The notes beneath the pieces were generated by a model. It did not search any database and had not been told where the DNA came from. It saw only the letters and a list, made by a program, of their open reading frames with translations. From contig OX637287.1 in the NCBI GenBank assembly GCA_951799445.1, positions 34,552,224 through 34,616,223 of the forward strand: a stretch of 64,000 bases of DNA. Reading direction: 5' to 3'. The stretch comes from Pseudisothecium myosuroides (lineage: Eukaryota; Streptophyta; Bryopsida; Hypnales; Lembophyllaceae). Below are positions 23,236-37,230 of the stretch, piece after piece. A program made the translations under genes and the position numbers. Position 1 is the stretch's first letter. Every line of letters starts with the position of its first letter.

Positions 23236-26100
23236 TTAAAGTTCCCAAAGTAGATTCGGCACTTCAAAGTTTAATTATAAAAAATTCAACATTATATTCA
23301 AGTAAATTTCGAAGCATTCGGCAACTAGCTTCCTTGCTAGCTTCAAAAGTCACTAAATTTGGTATGCATAAACTTATAAAGTTGAGAAGAGAAGCTATTT
23401 ATACAAGTGGGGTGGTAGGAGGTAAAACAACCCATGTAGGATATGAAAATTTGGATTAATAGGAGTTCAACCGCTCATATTTAAGTCAAAAGTAGGAATT
23501 GTTTTCCAAGTAGAATTTTAGACCTTATTTAAACATAGTAGAATAACCTTTTTCAAAAGACTTTGGACCTAAGTAATGTGGAAAATCAAGCTAAATTTCA
23601 TCTCTAAAAATGCATTTGAGATTTCAAGACTCCAATCAAACTTTATGGATAACTTTCAAAGAGGGGTTGGAAGGGACATTTTCTTTGACATTTTCAAACA
23701 TCCTCTCTGAATTTTGTCCATAACATTTTTTTGGAGAATCAAAATGACAAACGGGTTTTTGGAGATGAAAGTTAGCTTGACTTAAAAACTTTTTTTGGTT
23801 CAAATTTTTTTGAGAAAAATTATTCTACTATGCCTAAATGAGGTCTAGATTTCTACTTTGAAAACAATTCCTATGATTTGACAATGAGCAGTGAAGCTCT
23901 CATTTTCAAATTATCCCATATTTTTGGAGGATTCATGAAAGAAAATAGCTTTCACTATAAAAATGACCTTTCCACCCTTCATTATTATCAAATGTCAATG
24001 AAGTAACTATGTCTTTTGCAGTGCCATCAAAAAAATTCAGAATTGTAGATGATATTTAGACATTATTTTGGACATTTTCTTTTTTTTTGGCAACTTGACA
24101 TTATTCTATTTGAATATAAAACTTATATTCAAACAAGGTGAATATAAGTTAGTAAGATTCTATGGGTCAATGGTGACATAGAAATCTTTAAGGATGTCAC
24201 TACGAGTAGCCTTCTAGAGGCTTGATTTTTTTACTAATGAAGTTGCCTATTTTGCTCAAAAAACTTCAGGCATCGTAACAATTGATTTAGGCATCCAATC
24301 GGAAAAAAATTGTATTCCTGACAAGGTGGTACATATGTATACGATGTATCAAAATTTCAAAAAAATCCATTTGAAATTGACTTTGTAGGAACATATCTAA
24401 ATGTAATGAAATACACCTTATACAATCTTAATTAGAGCATGTTTCACACAAATTTGTTAGATTTTTTAAAGTAATGCTACAAATCACTTATTTATTAGCC
24501 AAAAATTCATATTTTAATTTGACTTTTCAAGAAGTGAATGCCACTTGTCACTCATCTTGTTGACCATACATCCAAATTGAATGGGCATGGAAATTTTTTG
24601 AACTACTACAAACCTATGACATTCCATATCCAAATCCTAATCACTAAAATAGTTACATTTAAAATTGTTTGAACAAGCATCTAGGCATGATTACTATTAG
24701 TTAGTTGTCTTAATCTCCAAAAGTCCAAGGGATTTGGACAAAACACAAATGTGTTATAAAATATAAGTTCTATAACTTTTTTGAAGTTTGCATCAAAGAT
24801 GATAATGTGAAGCACAAAAAGTAGAAAATATTTGTACGGTCAAAATTATAAAATTATTTTTGGATTCTCTTCAAATGGATCTTGAATATATAACTTCAAA
24901 TATTCACCAAAAATACAATTTGAATTTTTTTTATTGGTCAAAATTGTGGTTTCTATTGATTTGTGAAAAATGCATAAGATCTAATAATGTGAATACCAAC
25001 ACTTTCTCCAAATAGTAATTTTTCAGCACTAGGCAAATTCTAAACATTTTGTGCTATTTTTCTTACAATTTTTTTTGACCGTAGCAATTTGAGTTTTGAA
25101 TATAAATATTGAAAGACAACCCAATCTTATAAAAATAAAAAATAAAAAAGGTTAAAAAAACTTTTTTTTTCGATTGAAAAATTTGCCTGAAGTCAAGCAT
25201 CAACCAAAAAATGGTTGTTCAAACACTTAGGGATTATTATTGATTTATTGTTAGATCTTGTTAGCAAGACAAAGAGGATTCTAGATTCTCTTAACTTATA
25301 TTTGTTTTGAACTTTGTATAAATAAACTACGATAGTAGTGAGGCTAGTTCTTCACTTTACGGATGGATTATTTATTTGCCTAAAAACTTTCTACCAAATT
25401 TGTATAACAATCTTAAAGAATTTCATCACATTTGAAAAATACATCAAATAAGTAATTATTGTAAAAGTGTTAGAAATATCTTGTCTTGTAGCCTTAAGGT
25501 GAGAGCTTTGATTCTCCAAGAGTTCACCATTATATTGTTAGATTTTATGTAATCTCCAATTTTATATTCTACATTTGATTATTGATGGCCAAGGTTGTGA
25601 GAATTTACGTATTTGCAAATTTGAATTTCTATACTTAATTATTGAAAAATGAGGATCATTGCTTGGGTATAAATTTTCAAATCGTTGATTATATGCATAC
25701 CCAAAATATAACTTAAGATTTCATATTCAAGGCTAATATGTTAGGTAGGAATTTACATGGGGAAGTTTAAGTAAAAGGGTTTAAATAAGGTGCACTTACC
25801 TACTATCCACAACTTTTGAACTTAGTTAGCTAAAAATTTGGCTAAGCATAAATTCTAAAACCAAATAGCAATCAACAATACAAGAAGAGACACTCTCTTG
25901 TAGTACTCAGTCACCCACTCTTCAATTAATTCCTAAAGATTCAAGCCCTTAAAATAGTTTATTTATGATTTCAAGTAGATTTGTGTGATGTCAAATTTTA
26001 TTAAATGTTTTTTTGAAGGTAAGAAAATATCCTTTCATTCTACTAGAAATAACATCTCTCAATCAATGCCTAGGAGAACAATTATGTCCTAGTCACAAAT
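23236..26100. other. AT-rich intergenic DNA, no gene recognised
   Basis: About 2.9 kb of AT-rich sequence with only short chance frames. I could not assign any part of it to a transposon family seen elsewhere in the window. Confidence 0.6.
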
Positions 26101-26500
26101 GCTTGAGCTCAAAGACCAAAAAATTTGAAATTAATTTTTTTCATATTTTTTTTCATGGAATACATTTATGTTTGCCTGAAAAACTTTGAATCATTCCATT
26201 TGAATTAGAAATTTGAAAACTATGAAATGTCTTGATTTGCAAGCAATTATGGCATATTTCCAAAAATATAAAGTATAGGATTCATTTTTGAACTCAACTT
26301 GGTTTATTAAAAAGAATCTTTTGGCTTCAAATACTAATATCTTGCAATGCACGAAGCACTTTTGAAAAAAAATTCTAGACACTCTCATAGAAGTTTTATG
26401 CAAGATCTTATTGTTGAGTATGAGAAAAAATAGTTTTTTTCAATATCACTCTTTCCACTAGAAATGACAATTTAAGAGTGTTTTTTGGTAAGCTATAGTC
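26101..26500 (-). mobile_element. Decayed copy E of the TTAA element (reverse)
   Basis: Read on the minus strand, this matches the left third of copies A and C: AACACTCTTAAATTGTCATT against AACACTGAAAACTGCCATTT, then the TCTAGTGG and GCATTGCAAGATATTAGTAT blocks in the same order. It is more diverged than A-C. No intact TIR remains; TTAAGGATCC-like text near 26511 may be a relic. Confidence 0.5.
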
Positions 26501-29409
26501 ACAAACCCTTAAGGATCCACATAGAACTCATGCTTCTTCATCTTCATTGTAAATTAACCCTTTGTCAATGCAAAGCCTCCTCCCCTTTGATCAAGAGCCA
26601 ACAAAGTGTAAACCATGAATAGATAGGTCCCTTCAAATTAGGAATTCTATAAAGTAACCAAGCTCAAAAAACATTCTCTAACACATAAGCACATTTTGTT
26701 TTCTTCATTGTACCAATCATATTTGTCAATGTATTGTACCAAACTTATCAAGGGTGACACTTATAATGTCCTATTTGATTCTAATTTCAAAAATTCATAA
26801 CTAATTCCACAAAGATTTAAAAAAACATGAAATCACTAGGTTGCAAGCCAATTCCTCTTGACTCTCATGAAAAATTTAGTGAAAATTATCTTAAGAGGTC
26901 ACCCCTCTAAATTGCAAATCAGGTCTTAAATGGGCGCTTTCTGTACCTCCTACCTTACCCAAATAACGCTCTGAAAGCCTGTGGAGGCATTGAACCCCCA
27001 AGCTGCCAAAGCAAGCTCTATATTTTCATCCACATATGTGAAGAACAGTATTCATGTATCAATATCGACACTCCTTGGCCATTTCAGATACATCCAGCCC
27101 TTGAGTTTTCAGGGTATTGAACGTCCCGGTGATAGTTCCACCATTGCACTGAGCTCAACCGCTCCATGAAAGTTCAGCTCTGCCAACGAACGAAAGTCAA
27201 GGGTGCCGCAGGGTCCGAGTTAATGCCTCCGATCAAATTCTGTATTAAAATAAATTTCCGTCAATTTCAGCGTCATCACGGTTTCAGATGTCATCACATC
27301 GATAGAGCACCACTGGAGTATGATATTACTTGGTGATTCATGTTGTCAAGAGTGTTCATGTTCCAAGCTACAAGTTGTATAGGACAACTGCAGGCTGCAA
27401 TTCGCTCACATTTTTTGGACCTTGTCAGTGACTACCCAAGCTCACCGTTCTTACTTGGAAACAAATGCATAGAAATAGCTGACTATGTTAATTGACTTGG
27501 TCTCACCAAATTTCATGGCAGCTGCAAGTGACACAGAAGTTAAAACAGTAATTAACAAATCCATTTCCTGACGCTAAACCATCTCTGAAACGCTTGGCTG
27601 AAATTCCACCACCTGATGCTCTGTTTTCTAAACATTAAGATAATCCTGACATAACAAACCGCTCTTGAAGTGCGCAAAACAGTTCTACATCTCTGGAGAT
27701 AATCCTGCTAACTATACAGCTTCAGTTATCAAGCACATTTGTTGATGCCATGCCCTGCACTGTTATTTAGTATTGAAGAGATCTCAATGAAATGCACGAA
27801 ATATCTGGACTCCACTTCTTTCTACCCTGGTGAATGTAAACGGCACCATGTCAGCTGTAAGCAGAATACAAGTCTTTGTACCTTACACGCTGCACATTTT
27901 AGCTCTGAATTATCTCCATTCGTATATATTGAAGTTAACGTTAGTTACTGGACAGGACTAACACGTCGCAAACTAGGGTATAAAATCCAGTGATACACCT
28001 AATGCATCAACGAACAGCACAACGCAGAAAACTCGAAACTCAGACAAAAGCAAAAGCTGAAAGAACACAGATCCGTCAGTCCATACCTGAAGAGACGACA
28101 CCCTGGACAAAGAGCATATGCAGGAAAATTAGGAGTGTCAATCAAAGGAAAACATAAGTTTGACCCCTTCCCAAGGTTTAACACCACTGAATATTCATAT
28201 TTTAGGGGTAATAGGATCCAACGCCATTACTTCATTCACAAGACCGACAGACAACTTAAACATCGTCACATCGATTCCGACTGTTGAACCTCAAAACAAG
28301 GACAAATACGCAACCGCAAGGTATGTCCGCACCAAATTCATCTGCAACTCCGTAATATCATGTTCATTGCGCCATGAAAATAGACGCATCAGAAAACAGT
28401 ATGACACGTTAAAGACCCGTTCAGATCTTTGTAAGCAAAACCAAAAATCAGGAAAATACTGCTATGACATCCCATCCCAGAGGAAAAAACTCTTGGTAGT
28501 GACAAAGTAAGCAAGGTTAAAAAAAATTTAAACATGGCACGTTAACAAATACACGTTGGTTAGGATCCCAAATACTGTAGCATCTCCCTAGCAGAGGTGC
28601 AAAATAAGCTTAAACCAACTTGATATTTACAACCCCACTAGGATGCCAGAGCCACATTAAGCATCAATGTTAGTATTACAGAGAAATCATAAGAAAACGA
28701 ATTTAAATTCTGAAATAACGTCGATATGCACTTATTGTCAACAGGACATCCTTACATCTTGAATCACTGAGCCCTATCAAGTGCTACACGTCAGCCCTGC
28801 GATAGAAAACTCCGTCAGCACAGCTGCCATCAGCATTCTCAACACTACGTGTCACAAATCACCACAACCTACATCAATATGCGCTTGAAACACCCAAGGC
28901 AAGTGTTATATAAAATTGAAAAGAAATCCGCACTCTAATAAAGATCTTCCCACATTCGTCAGCATCAGTATTGCACAGGACCACCAAGTTAGGATCCATG
29001 CCAATGCATTCAGAGAGCGCTTCACTGCAGCACGTCTTCTTTGAATCCCTGCAATCAAAAGACTTTTGATTGTGCCCATTGCAGCACAAACCCTACATCC
29101 AACAAGTGTCTCATGGAATAATCTTCGAGAGATAGTGTAGACCGGTCCCGTTTAGACTGACAGCCTGATTGACATACTGACACATGATCTCAGACAATGT
29201 CTCAGAGGCCACCTCTTCATAACGGCTACACGTAAAAACGAAACAAGCTCTCCATCGTAACTCCAGACTGACTCCAGTGCAGATCCGTTCTCAAAGAGCT
29301 CACACAATGATCGTGACACCGGACATGTCAATACCCAGAATGGACCACAAACTGTTCTTCAGAGCAACCAAGATGTTCTACCAAGTTGTTAGCATGGATG
29401 GTGATATGA
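26501..29409 (-). other. Region downstream of SF1, possibly 3' UTR
   Basis: From about 26930 the sequence is noticeably less AT-rich than the transposon regions and borders the SF1 stop at 29410, so part of it is probably 3' untranslated region, perhaps with introns (a TTGCAG acceptor-like site on the minus strand lies near 29050). I see no protein domain in it. Confidence 0.35.
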
Positions 29410-32382
29410 TCACCGCCCCATCTCCGACATAAACCTTTCATACTCTGATTCAACCGCATTGCTCTGCCCGCTTGGAACAGGAACTGGAGCACCCACATTA
29501 TTCCCACCCCAACTAGGCGGAGCTGCAGGCCCAGAAGACACAGGAGGTGGAGGAGCAGGCGGAGCATTCTTTGGTGGAGGAGGAGCATAGTAGCCATGGT
29601 ATTGAGTCGTCGCACCATAACCCGCCACTGGCATTCCTCCGCCCACAGGCCCAGGAGGACCTGGTCTTGGACCCATTCCCCCCTGCCCACCGGGTTGCAT
29701 ACCACCCATTCCAGGCCCATGTGGAGGCATTCCATGCACATCCATTCCCCCTTGCTGGCCCTGGGGACCCCCTTGAGGAGGTGGTCCACCCGCATAGTTA
29801 TTATATGGTCCGCCGTAGTAACCAGAAGGCGGGCCTCCGTGATGACCTTGCCCTTGAGGAGGAGGCGGTCCGTAAGCATTTGAATTGTGCGGGGGGCCGT
29901 ATGAATTGGGACCGGGTGGAGGAGGGCCATATGGATTGTGCTGCTGCATCGGACCTGGAGGTGCGATCCATGGCGGAGGAGCCATATGACCACCACCTGG
30001 AGGGCCTCGAGGAGGACCACCTTGCATCGGTTGGGGTGGATATCCACCTCCTCCTCCCATGGGATCTCCACCACCTTGAGGAGGTCCTCCAGGACCTCCG
30101 CCCATACCTCGGGGAGGTGGGGCTGGCCCTGCCACTCTCACAGCAAGCACTCTGCCCTCCAACCGGTAGCCGTTTCTATGAGTCACTGCAGCAGTTGCGG
30201 AAGTGGGATCAGCGTACTTCACAAATCCATAGCCCTTTGTGGCACCAGTAAGACGGTCCCGGATGACCTTCGCATGCTCCACCTGACCGAAAGGGGCGAA
30301 CAATCGTGCCAAACCTTCGTCGTCAACAGTGCTTGGCAAATACCCTACATAAAGGTTAGCATCGTCGTCCTTGTTAAACTTGCCCCCACCGCCTTTCGAG
30401 CCTCCCATGTAAGGAGACCCACCGCCTTGTGGTCCCCCAAGACTAGGAACACCCATCCCATTCCCTCCACTGAAACCTCCAACAGGAGAAGGAGCCCCCT
30501 GTCCAGCTCCAATGCCTGGTCCGCCTGGACCACCACGCCCAGCTCCTCCTACATTCATAGCAGCACCTGGTGGACCAGCACCACCTGCCGTTCCTCCGGT
30601 CCATGGAAGACTAGGACTACCTTGAGGTCCAGGCAATGCCAAAGTGGGCCCACGAGTAGATCCGACCTCACCACCACCACCACCACCACCATTACCAGAA
30701 GGCGAACCGCTTCCATCGGGACCACCGCCACCAAGTTCAGCGAGGAAGTTCTTGTATTCATCATCCATCTTATTACCCTGTGCAGACCCTTTTAAGGGAC
30801 AATCGATTGTTGGATGACCACCATCTCCACAAATGCGACACGAAACATCGCTTTTGAATGTGGAGTGCCTAGCAGGGCAAGCATACTGCCTGTGACCAGG
30901 TTCACCACAAAGACGGCAATATTCGTCATCTCGTATGGTTCCATTCAAGGCTGCAAGCTCCCGCAACTGAGCTCTTTTATGTTCATTCCGTCCCTCTTCA
31001 ACCGGTACCAACAACTTCTCAACCATGCCTGCGGCTTTCTCCAAGGCATCCTCTGTGTCTGCCTCAACCAGAACATGCAGATCCTCGTTCTCTGACGGGT
31101 CGGGTTTCAAGTCCCTCTTCTGAGCAGAACGTCCCTCTTTGACAGACCCTTTCCCCCGAATAACAATCTTCGCTCCAGTCTCCTTTTCCATTCGCTTCTG
31201 AGTATTGCCACGAGGTCCAATGACTAAGCCGATAAAGTTGTACCCCGGATACTCCTTCACTGGTATATAGAGTTTTTTATAATGCTTCAGCGGCTTGTAA
31301 TCAGCCGGAGGCTTGAAAGCAGGGTTCTTCTTAATCAGCATCGCAATGACTTCCTGTCTCTCGCGTGTAAGCTTCTCTCTGGCTCTGTACTCTCGCGTAT
31401 TAATCCTTATACCCATGTTATCATAGATCGGCTCGGGAGAAGGCGAACGGTTACCATCACCGACAGGATCAAGCACCATGCCAGTTTGCAACTTCCGGTT
31501 AATATCAAGGAGTTTAATATTCAATGCTTGCAGCTCTGGATCCAAATCAACTCCACCTGTAAGCTCTTTAACAAAATCAGGCAGCTGAATTTGACCTAGC
31601 AATGGCCCTTTCGGTTCCTCAGCAGCCCATCTGGACTTCCGCTTCTTGCTCCCTGATCCTTCAATATCATTCCCGTCCCCTTCCCCCTCTTGAGGACCCC
31701 AACGGCTCCTTCGCTTCTTTCCAGAACTACCATCGGCACCTACACTTTGATCTTCCTTCCCATCGCTCCCTCCTTGCCCACGTCCATTCTCCGTATCTCC
31801 CTCGCGTTGTCCTCCTCCATAAGCGTAATCATTGTGCTCCTCGTTTCTACTCATCCCTGGGCCATCTTCGACGGAAGTCCCGTTACTCTGAACAAAACCT
31901 GGACCTCCACGCCCAACCATGCCACCGTACCCTTCATATCCCTGACCAGCGCCTCCCTCCGCACCATGCCCAGCATAATCTTGGGCCTGGCTTGCCTGGT
32001 GCTGCTCATACGCCCCTGACTGACCATACGCTGGCTGTTGCACCCATTGCGCAGCTCCCTGGTCGTAAGGAGCATACCCGACTGCGTGCCCGTTGTAATC
32101 TCCGCCAACGTATTCATTCGGCTCCTGTTTCGGATCCTTCCAAGCCCCGTACGAGCTCACGTCCTGCTGCTTCACGTATTCATTCGGCTCCTGTTTCGGA
32201 TCCTTCCAAGCCCCGTACGAGCTCACGTCCTGCTGCTTCACGTATTCATTCGCCTCCTGTTTCGGTTCCTTCCAAACCCCGTACGAGCTCACGTCCTGCT
32301 GCTTCAGCTGTTCGGCAGCTGCTTGTTTCTCAAGCCCGGCCAAGAACGCATCCGCCTCAGCTGCGGCTCCAATTTTATCCAT
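29410..32382 (-). CDS. SF1: Splicing factor SF1 / branch-point-binding protein
   Basis: Nuclear protein that binds the intron branch-point sequence and, with U2AF, builds the early spliceosome. The 990-codon frame is uninterrupted, starting at ATG 32382 ([20 protein letters not shown]). In order: three tandem 22-residue repeats (27-48, 49-70, 71-92); two U2AF-ligand-like motifs, KKRRSRW (222-228) and KKRKSRW (246-252); SPSP (313-316), the phosphorylation site known in animal SF1; the KH-QUA2 domain with GPRG (389-392) and [14 protein letters not shown] zinc knuckles with Cys489/492, His497, Cys502 and Cys515/518, His523, Cys528; an RRM (about 676-751) with RNP2 LYVGYL and RNP1 KGYGFVKY; then a Pro/Gly-rich tail. 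The RRM is characteristic of plant SF1. It is longer than the Arabidopsis protein (about 800 residues), mostly through low-complexity ends. No coding introns. Confidence 0.96.
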   Translation of the reverse strand: MDKIGAAAEADAFLAGLEKQAAAEQLKQQDVSSYGVWKEPKQEANEYVKQQDVSSYGAWKDPKQEPNEYVKQQDVSSYGAWKDPKQEPNEYVGGDYNGHAVGYAPYDQGAAQWVQQPAYGQSGAYEQHQASQAQDYAGHGAEGGAGQGYEGYGGMVGRGGPGFVQSNGTSVEDGPGMSRNEEHNDYAYGGGQREGDTENGRGQGGSDGKEDQSVGADGSSGKKRRSRWGPQEGEGDGNDIEGSGSKKRKSRWAAEEPKGPLLGQIQLPDFVKELTGGVDLDPELQALNIKLLDINRKLQTGMVLDPVGDGNRSPSPEPIYDNMGIRINTREYRAREKLTRERQEVIAMLIKKNPAFKPPADYKPLKHYKKLYIPVKEYPGYNFIGLVIGPRGNTQKRMEKETGAKIVIRGKGSVKEGRSAQKRDLKPDPSENEDLHVLVEADTEDALEKAAGMVEKLLVPVEEGRNEHKRAQLRELAALNGTIRDDEYCRLCGEPGHRQYACPARHSTFKSDVSCRICGDGGHPTIDCPLKGSAQGNKMDDEYKNFLAELGGGGPDGSGSPSGNGGGGGGGEVGSTRGPTLALPGPQGSPSLPWTGGTAGGAGPPGAAMNVGGAGRGGPGGPGIGAGQGAPSPVGGFSGGNGMGVPSLGGPQGGGSPYMGGSKGGGGKFNKDDDANLYVGYLPSTVDDEGLARLFAPFGQVEHAKVIRDRLTGATKGYGFVKYADPTSATAAVTHRNGYRLEGRVLAVRVAGPAPPPRGMGGGPGGPPQGGGDPMGGGGGYPPQPMQGGPPRGPPGGGHMAPPPWIAPPGPMQQHNPYGPPPPGPNSYGPPHNSNAYGPPPPQGQGHHGGPPSGYYGGPYNNYAGGPPPQGGPQGQQGGMDVHGMPPHGPGMGGMQPGGQGGMGPRPGPPGPVGGGMPVAGYGATTQYHGYYAPPPPKNAPPAPPPPVSSGPAAPPSWGGNNVGAPVPVPSGQSNAVESEYERFMSEMGR
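32107..32304 (-). repeat. 66-bp tandem repeat (3x) within SF1
   Basis: Three in-frame 66-bp units encode [22 protein letters not shown]. Units 2 and 3 (residues 49-92) are identical in protein; unit 1 differs at three positions (V/A, E/D, A/P). This indicates a recent duplication of the middle unit. Confidence 0.9.
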
Positions 32383-33145
32383 CGCCTCAAAACCCTCGCG
32401 CTCGCTAAAACGCCCTCAATCCAAGCGTCAGCGCCACTAAAAAAAAAACCCGCGCTCGCATCAAAAACGTCCAATACTCCTGAAAACCCTTCTAAGATAC
32501 CCTTCCCACGCGTGCCAAACCCTACACAAACCCCCAGACAAACAAGCGACTCCACAGCGCAGTCAATCCAGCCGCGACAACTTAAACAAAAAACAGAAGA
32601 GACTAGAAACAAAAGCTTCAAACGCGCCTCGCAGTGAGAGCGAGCGGCACTGCCACCAAACCCTACAGAGGAGCGGAAGCTGCCGAAGCGAAGAGTCTAG
32701 TAGGTGGCCGATCCCGGAGAGAAAAGCTGATTGAAGACGGCGCGCGAGCACAAAACAAAACTAGAAATGAAATATGACAACACCACAAAGAAGCAATACG
32801 AAGGGCTTGGCAGTAGTGAAGGAGTTAGCGGCACCGACTGCTGCCTGCGTGCGAGCAAACCCTACAGAACAGAGACAGAGAGGCGGAAACAGCAGCAACG
32901 AAGGGCTAGACCCTACAAAAGGAGGGAGACGAGAAGAGCTGGTCCCACGGAGGGAAGAGTCATTGCGCGTTTCATGTGCCGATACAAACCCTGCTTGGTG
33001 GGAACTTTGGGAGCGGTGCGGGGAAGTTGTATGGGAACGCGAGCCCGAGCTCTCACTGATCGCTTTGATGTAAAAGGACTTCCCTCCCTAGCAAGGTACG
33101 GTCAAGTCTACTTACCCTACGTGAAGGTCAGATTCAGACATAAAT
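32383..33145 (-). promoter_or_regulatory. SF1 5' UTR and promoter region
   Basis: GC content stays high from the start codon to about 33120 and then falls sharply, as expected for a 5' leader and promoter. Several upstream ATGs occur on the minus strand (for example near 32620 and 32750), so either the leader is spliced or it carries upstream open frames. The plus-strand frames here look like shadows of this GC-rich leader. Confidence 0.4.
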
Positions 33146-35724
33146 GAAGTTTTTTTGAGATTGTCTGAATCAGTGATCCCAGAACTAGGTGATGGAATTT
33201 ACTGCAGTATGCTACCTTTAAGACATACATGCATCAACTTTGGCTACCGTGAGTAGTATAAAAAAAATAGAAAAGAAAGGATTTTGCAAGTTGTGAAGGA
33301 TTATGGGAGTAATATAACACAAAAACTGACTAAATAGATGTTAATTCCAATGTGGAGGAAGTTGCAAATTGGCTATCAAATTCTATTGTTTGTTGCAATT
33401 TTGGCTAATTTGTCTCCATTAAAGGTCCTTTTTTACAATGTACTAGTAGCACAAGGATTTTTTTGGTAGAAATTTAGCTAATTTTAGCCAATTTAGGGAT
33501 CACTGGTCTGAATGTTTAGAATATTACAAGTAAAATATTACCAACAAATAATACACTACCACCAATAGTTTTAATTGTCTGAAATCCCTTTGTACGCGAA
33601 AAAATCCCTATTTCGGCACTCACCTACCAAATCAAATCTTCATGTACGGTATTGTAGTGCAACGAGCCTCATGCAGAGGTAAAGCCTAGGATGAATGAAA
33701 AAAAAAGACCCCTTGTTTTGTGCCGTATTTAGGGTATGTTCTATACCAATTCTAGCAAATTTGGGGCCTCTACTTGCAAATATGAACTTAGAATTTGCAA
33801 ATTTTATCATGCCTTGCAAATAAAAGTTCTTGCATTTTTCCAAAGGATAAAACGGGAGGGCAAAATGGCTTCCACAAGAAGCTTGTTCAACTACTATAGA
33901 CTCAACCACAAGATACTAAGTACAATCGACGGGTATGTTTGGTGTGTATCAGCTTTTTTTTTTTGGCACCATGGGACCAAATTGGACCATTTCAAAATAA
34001 AGGTCTACTTTTTGCCAAATACTTCAAAAAAATACCAAAAAAAATTCATTGTTCTTAAAATTTTGAATGAAGTTGCCAATTTGGATGAAAAAGTGCATGA
34101 ATATGATTGAAAATTATTTTTCGGTCCAAAAGATGGATGAATGTAGAAATACAATGCTTCACCAAAGTTTAAGTGATCGCCATTCTAGCACTTTCTCAAA
34201 AAGAAAAAAAAAGGATTGGTGTGAATGCATTAGGTTTTTATGTGTATGTATTGTGTACATGTATATATATATTACAATTAGTATGATCCATATTGGATCC
34301 CAACACAAAGTATTTAGATGTGTTCTTATGCATTGGACATCAAAACAAAATAAATGTCAAAATATAAATATAATAATTATATGCATTTTGATTCACTTGT
34401 AGGATATAAAAATAAACTTTAAAAGTTTTATTTTATTCAAAAAATAATATAATGTACCAAAGTGGTTATTTTAGTATGGTCTAAACTATTTATCACAAAG
34501 ATATATTCTTCACCATTAATTGTAGTAGTGGAGTTGTAGAATTTGTGGCGTTGTTAGATTGGTCATACTAATTTTTATATTAATCAATTAGTCATCCACA
34601 TTAAATAATCATTTTGGTGTAGTGACATTAATTTTGGTTGTATTCCAAAATTTGCGCTCTCATGGATAGTGTAACATTAGATGTTATTTGGAGGCATTGG
34701 AGGGCCGTTTAGGTTCGTTCTCCAATCTGGTCTTGATGTAGTAAAGGAACGTCGGGCTGTTGTTAGAACCTTAATTACCAAAACAATTTCTTTCTACAAC
34801 ACCTCCTTTTCAAGAGCATCATTTTGATTCAATCTCGTCTTATGCCATATCATTTGTTAAGCCCACTACTTTTACCTATGAAGTTGAAGCTAAATTATTA
34901 TACATCTTAATGAAATTACAACAAAGAGAAGTTGGATTATAAGATAATAGCCAACATATACAATACAGTAAAATATTACCACTAGTAATATGATCAACAA
35001 AATACAGTAACAAAAACTTTCATGAATAGATATTTATCTAAGAGTACTTAAATCCTAAGAGAATATGTACTAAAGCTCTTTGTTGTGATATATGACAGTT
35101 TTTAAGATCATCTTGCATTTTTAGACAAACATCAACATCAACCTATACAATCTTTTTTTCTAAATAGGATCGTCTATGTTTGTATATACTAAGAAGCTTC
35201 ATGAGGACAAGGGCCTCACCTGCATCCATGCACCACAACAAACTGTTAGTGTATTATGGAACGTATGCGAGGTGTCTTAAGCCCTTGATAAACTTGTTAT
35301 CATTTTTGCATCAAACTTTCTAGCACAAAACAGCCCTTGTAAAGTCCAAATCAAATGTCTGAAAGGAAAAAAACCAAAGCAAAAAACTGAAAGCTTGAAG
35401 TAGACTAAGTAGAAACCATCTTTGACAAAAAAATCGTTCTGTTCCTAGAATTTTTTTACTTTTTTTATTAAAACTTCTTGGATAAACTTTTGAGGAATAG
35501 AGATGCTTAAGGATTCAATTAGCGGATATAATCACTGTATACTCTAGCTGAGAAGAGAGGAAAAAGATCTTAGCAACTTGTGTTTAAGGTACAGTACTAA
35601 GTCAACATAGAGGTCACTTCAAAGCTCTGCTTCTGCTTCACATCAACTCTCATCAGAGACTTAGATGAAAGAATGAGTGTATAATATCAAAGGACCAGAT
35701 GGTGTATATGGTCTAGGTTGTTGC
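33146..35724. other. AT-rich intergenic DNA, no gene recognised
   Basis: No protein-coding signal above background. The frame at 33736-34110 (plus) has no known motif and the composition of its surroundings. Confidence 0.55.
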
Positions 35725-36500
35725 CTTAGGGTACGTTCCTACTTAAAGTTTACAAACTCCGTGTATTAAAAGATAAGACTTCCTTATAATTCAGAAATAA
35801 TCTTATTTTATGAGACTTCAGGTTCAGACGGATCTGCATGTTGTAATTGTTTCTGACTTGTGTACAATTACACATGGCTTGTATTTACCACCACTCTGCG
35901 TCGTGGAAGGTGAAAGATGCTACTTCTTCTGTGTGTCGCGTTGCCGATCGCTTGAATGATTTTGCAAAGGTTTTGGTTTTTCTTTGTGCAGTTTAGTCGC
36001 TAGTTGATGGCCATTCTTTGTTGAGGCTGTGTGTAGACAGGATTGCAAGACTGGGAGGCATCGGTTGCTGGCAATCATGCGGGAGCACAAGCAGAAGGGT
36101 TCTGTGTACAAACAAAGTTGTGTGTACAAGCAAAGGTCTGAACACAAGCGCAGTTCTATGCACATGCCAAATTTAATCTGTGCACGAGCGAAGTTGTGAA
36201 GGAGATAGCAACGGGTAGTTTTAGCTAATGGCTTGAAAGAGGCAACAATACATAACACCACAAAAATTAATCGAAAATCTTCAAATTCCAAAGATTTGAA
36301 TGCTACATAAAAGCTAGGGAGTTCTTTATGATTTCTGCAAAAACTACTTAATAATCTCACTCTTACACCCATACACGTCAAACTCCAGCTAGGTTCGGCA
36401 TTTGCGAAACAACGCAAGTGGGAACAATGTACGAATTTCAGAAGTAACAACTCCCACTAAGAACGCCTCTAACGCTAGGTGGGAACGGACCTTTAGTTAG
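35725..36500. mobile_element. Possible ~0.77-kb element with imperfect ends
   Basis: The left end (TTAGGGTACGTTCCTACTTA, about 35727) and the reverse complement of the right end (AAGGTCCGTTCCCACCTA, about 36480-36497) match imperfectly. The interior is less AT-rich than its flanks and holds a 176-codon minus-strand frame (35920-36450) with no recognisable domain. A Mutator- or hAT-type MITE is possible. No target duplication was established. Confidence 0.3.
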
Positions 36501-37129
36501 GTCCAACATGTCATCAAGGAACCATCATGATGTCACTCAAGGCTGATTACACGCAAAACAATGCAATTAACTCATATGGCTACCAAATCAGGTACCGTAG
36601 TGCCTAAAGTCAAAATCCTTGCTAATTAATATATGATGCGGTTGTAAGCCAAATAGACATCAATTAGTGATTGGAGGCTAATAGTGTGTCCAGTTAGGTA
36701 GCTTAACCATCACCAGTTGTTGATAACTATAGCACTTTTTTTAATATACAAGCTATGAATAACAATAAATATAACCAAATACCATGAGAGGTAGTTTTGT
36801 AGTGAAATAAAGGTATTGAGATTATTCTTAGCTAAATTATTTTCAAGAAAAAGATTGGTCTCAGCCAACAAGCATAACTAAGTCAAAAAGTATAGGATAT
36901 ATGTCATTGGCTATAAATCCTAAGTTAGGTAAGTGATTTAGTCTACTTAGAGCCATGTTTTAAGGAATTTGATTTTCCAAATCATCATTACTAATTGTGA
37001 GATTTAATGGTATTCTAAAAACTTTCTCATGCCTATTTCACATATATATGTTTGAAATAGAAATATAGAAAAAAATAAAAAAATTTGCTTTTAAAATTAT
37101 TTTTTTATTTTAAAAATGAAATAAAAATG

Positions 37130-37230
37130 ACATTGCTATGCTGTTGTGGCACAGCGCAGGGCGTTCCTTGCAATCGGGAACTCGCAACCCTCTACGTGGG
37201 CCAAATCCCTTCTAATGATTAGTGTAGTTT
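37130..37230 (+). repeat. Short dispersed repeat, copy 2
   Basis: Shares GTGGCACAGCG (inverted), GGAACTCGCAACCC and ATCCCTTCTAATG with the copy at 5250-5375. Like that copy it lies beside an A/T-rich tract. On the minus strand GTTGCGAGTTCC resembles a tRNA T arm. Confidence 0.35.

Noticed and set aside
29547..30795. Long plus-strand frames of up to 285 codons and minus-strand frames across SF1
   Set aside because: They arise from the GC-rich, Pro/Gly-rich coding of SF1 read in other frames and hold no domain.
31602..32637. Plus-strand frames of 268 and 199 codons over the SF1 start
   Set aside because: Shadows of the SF1 N-terminal repeats and leader; their apparent repeats mirror the 66-bp units.
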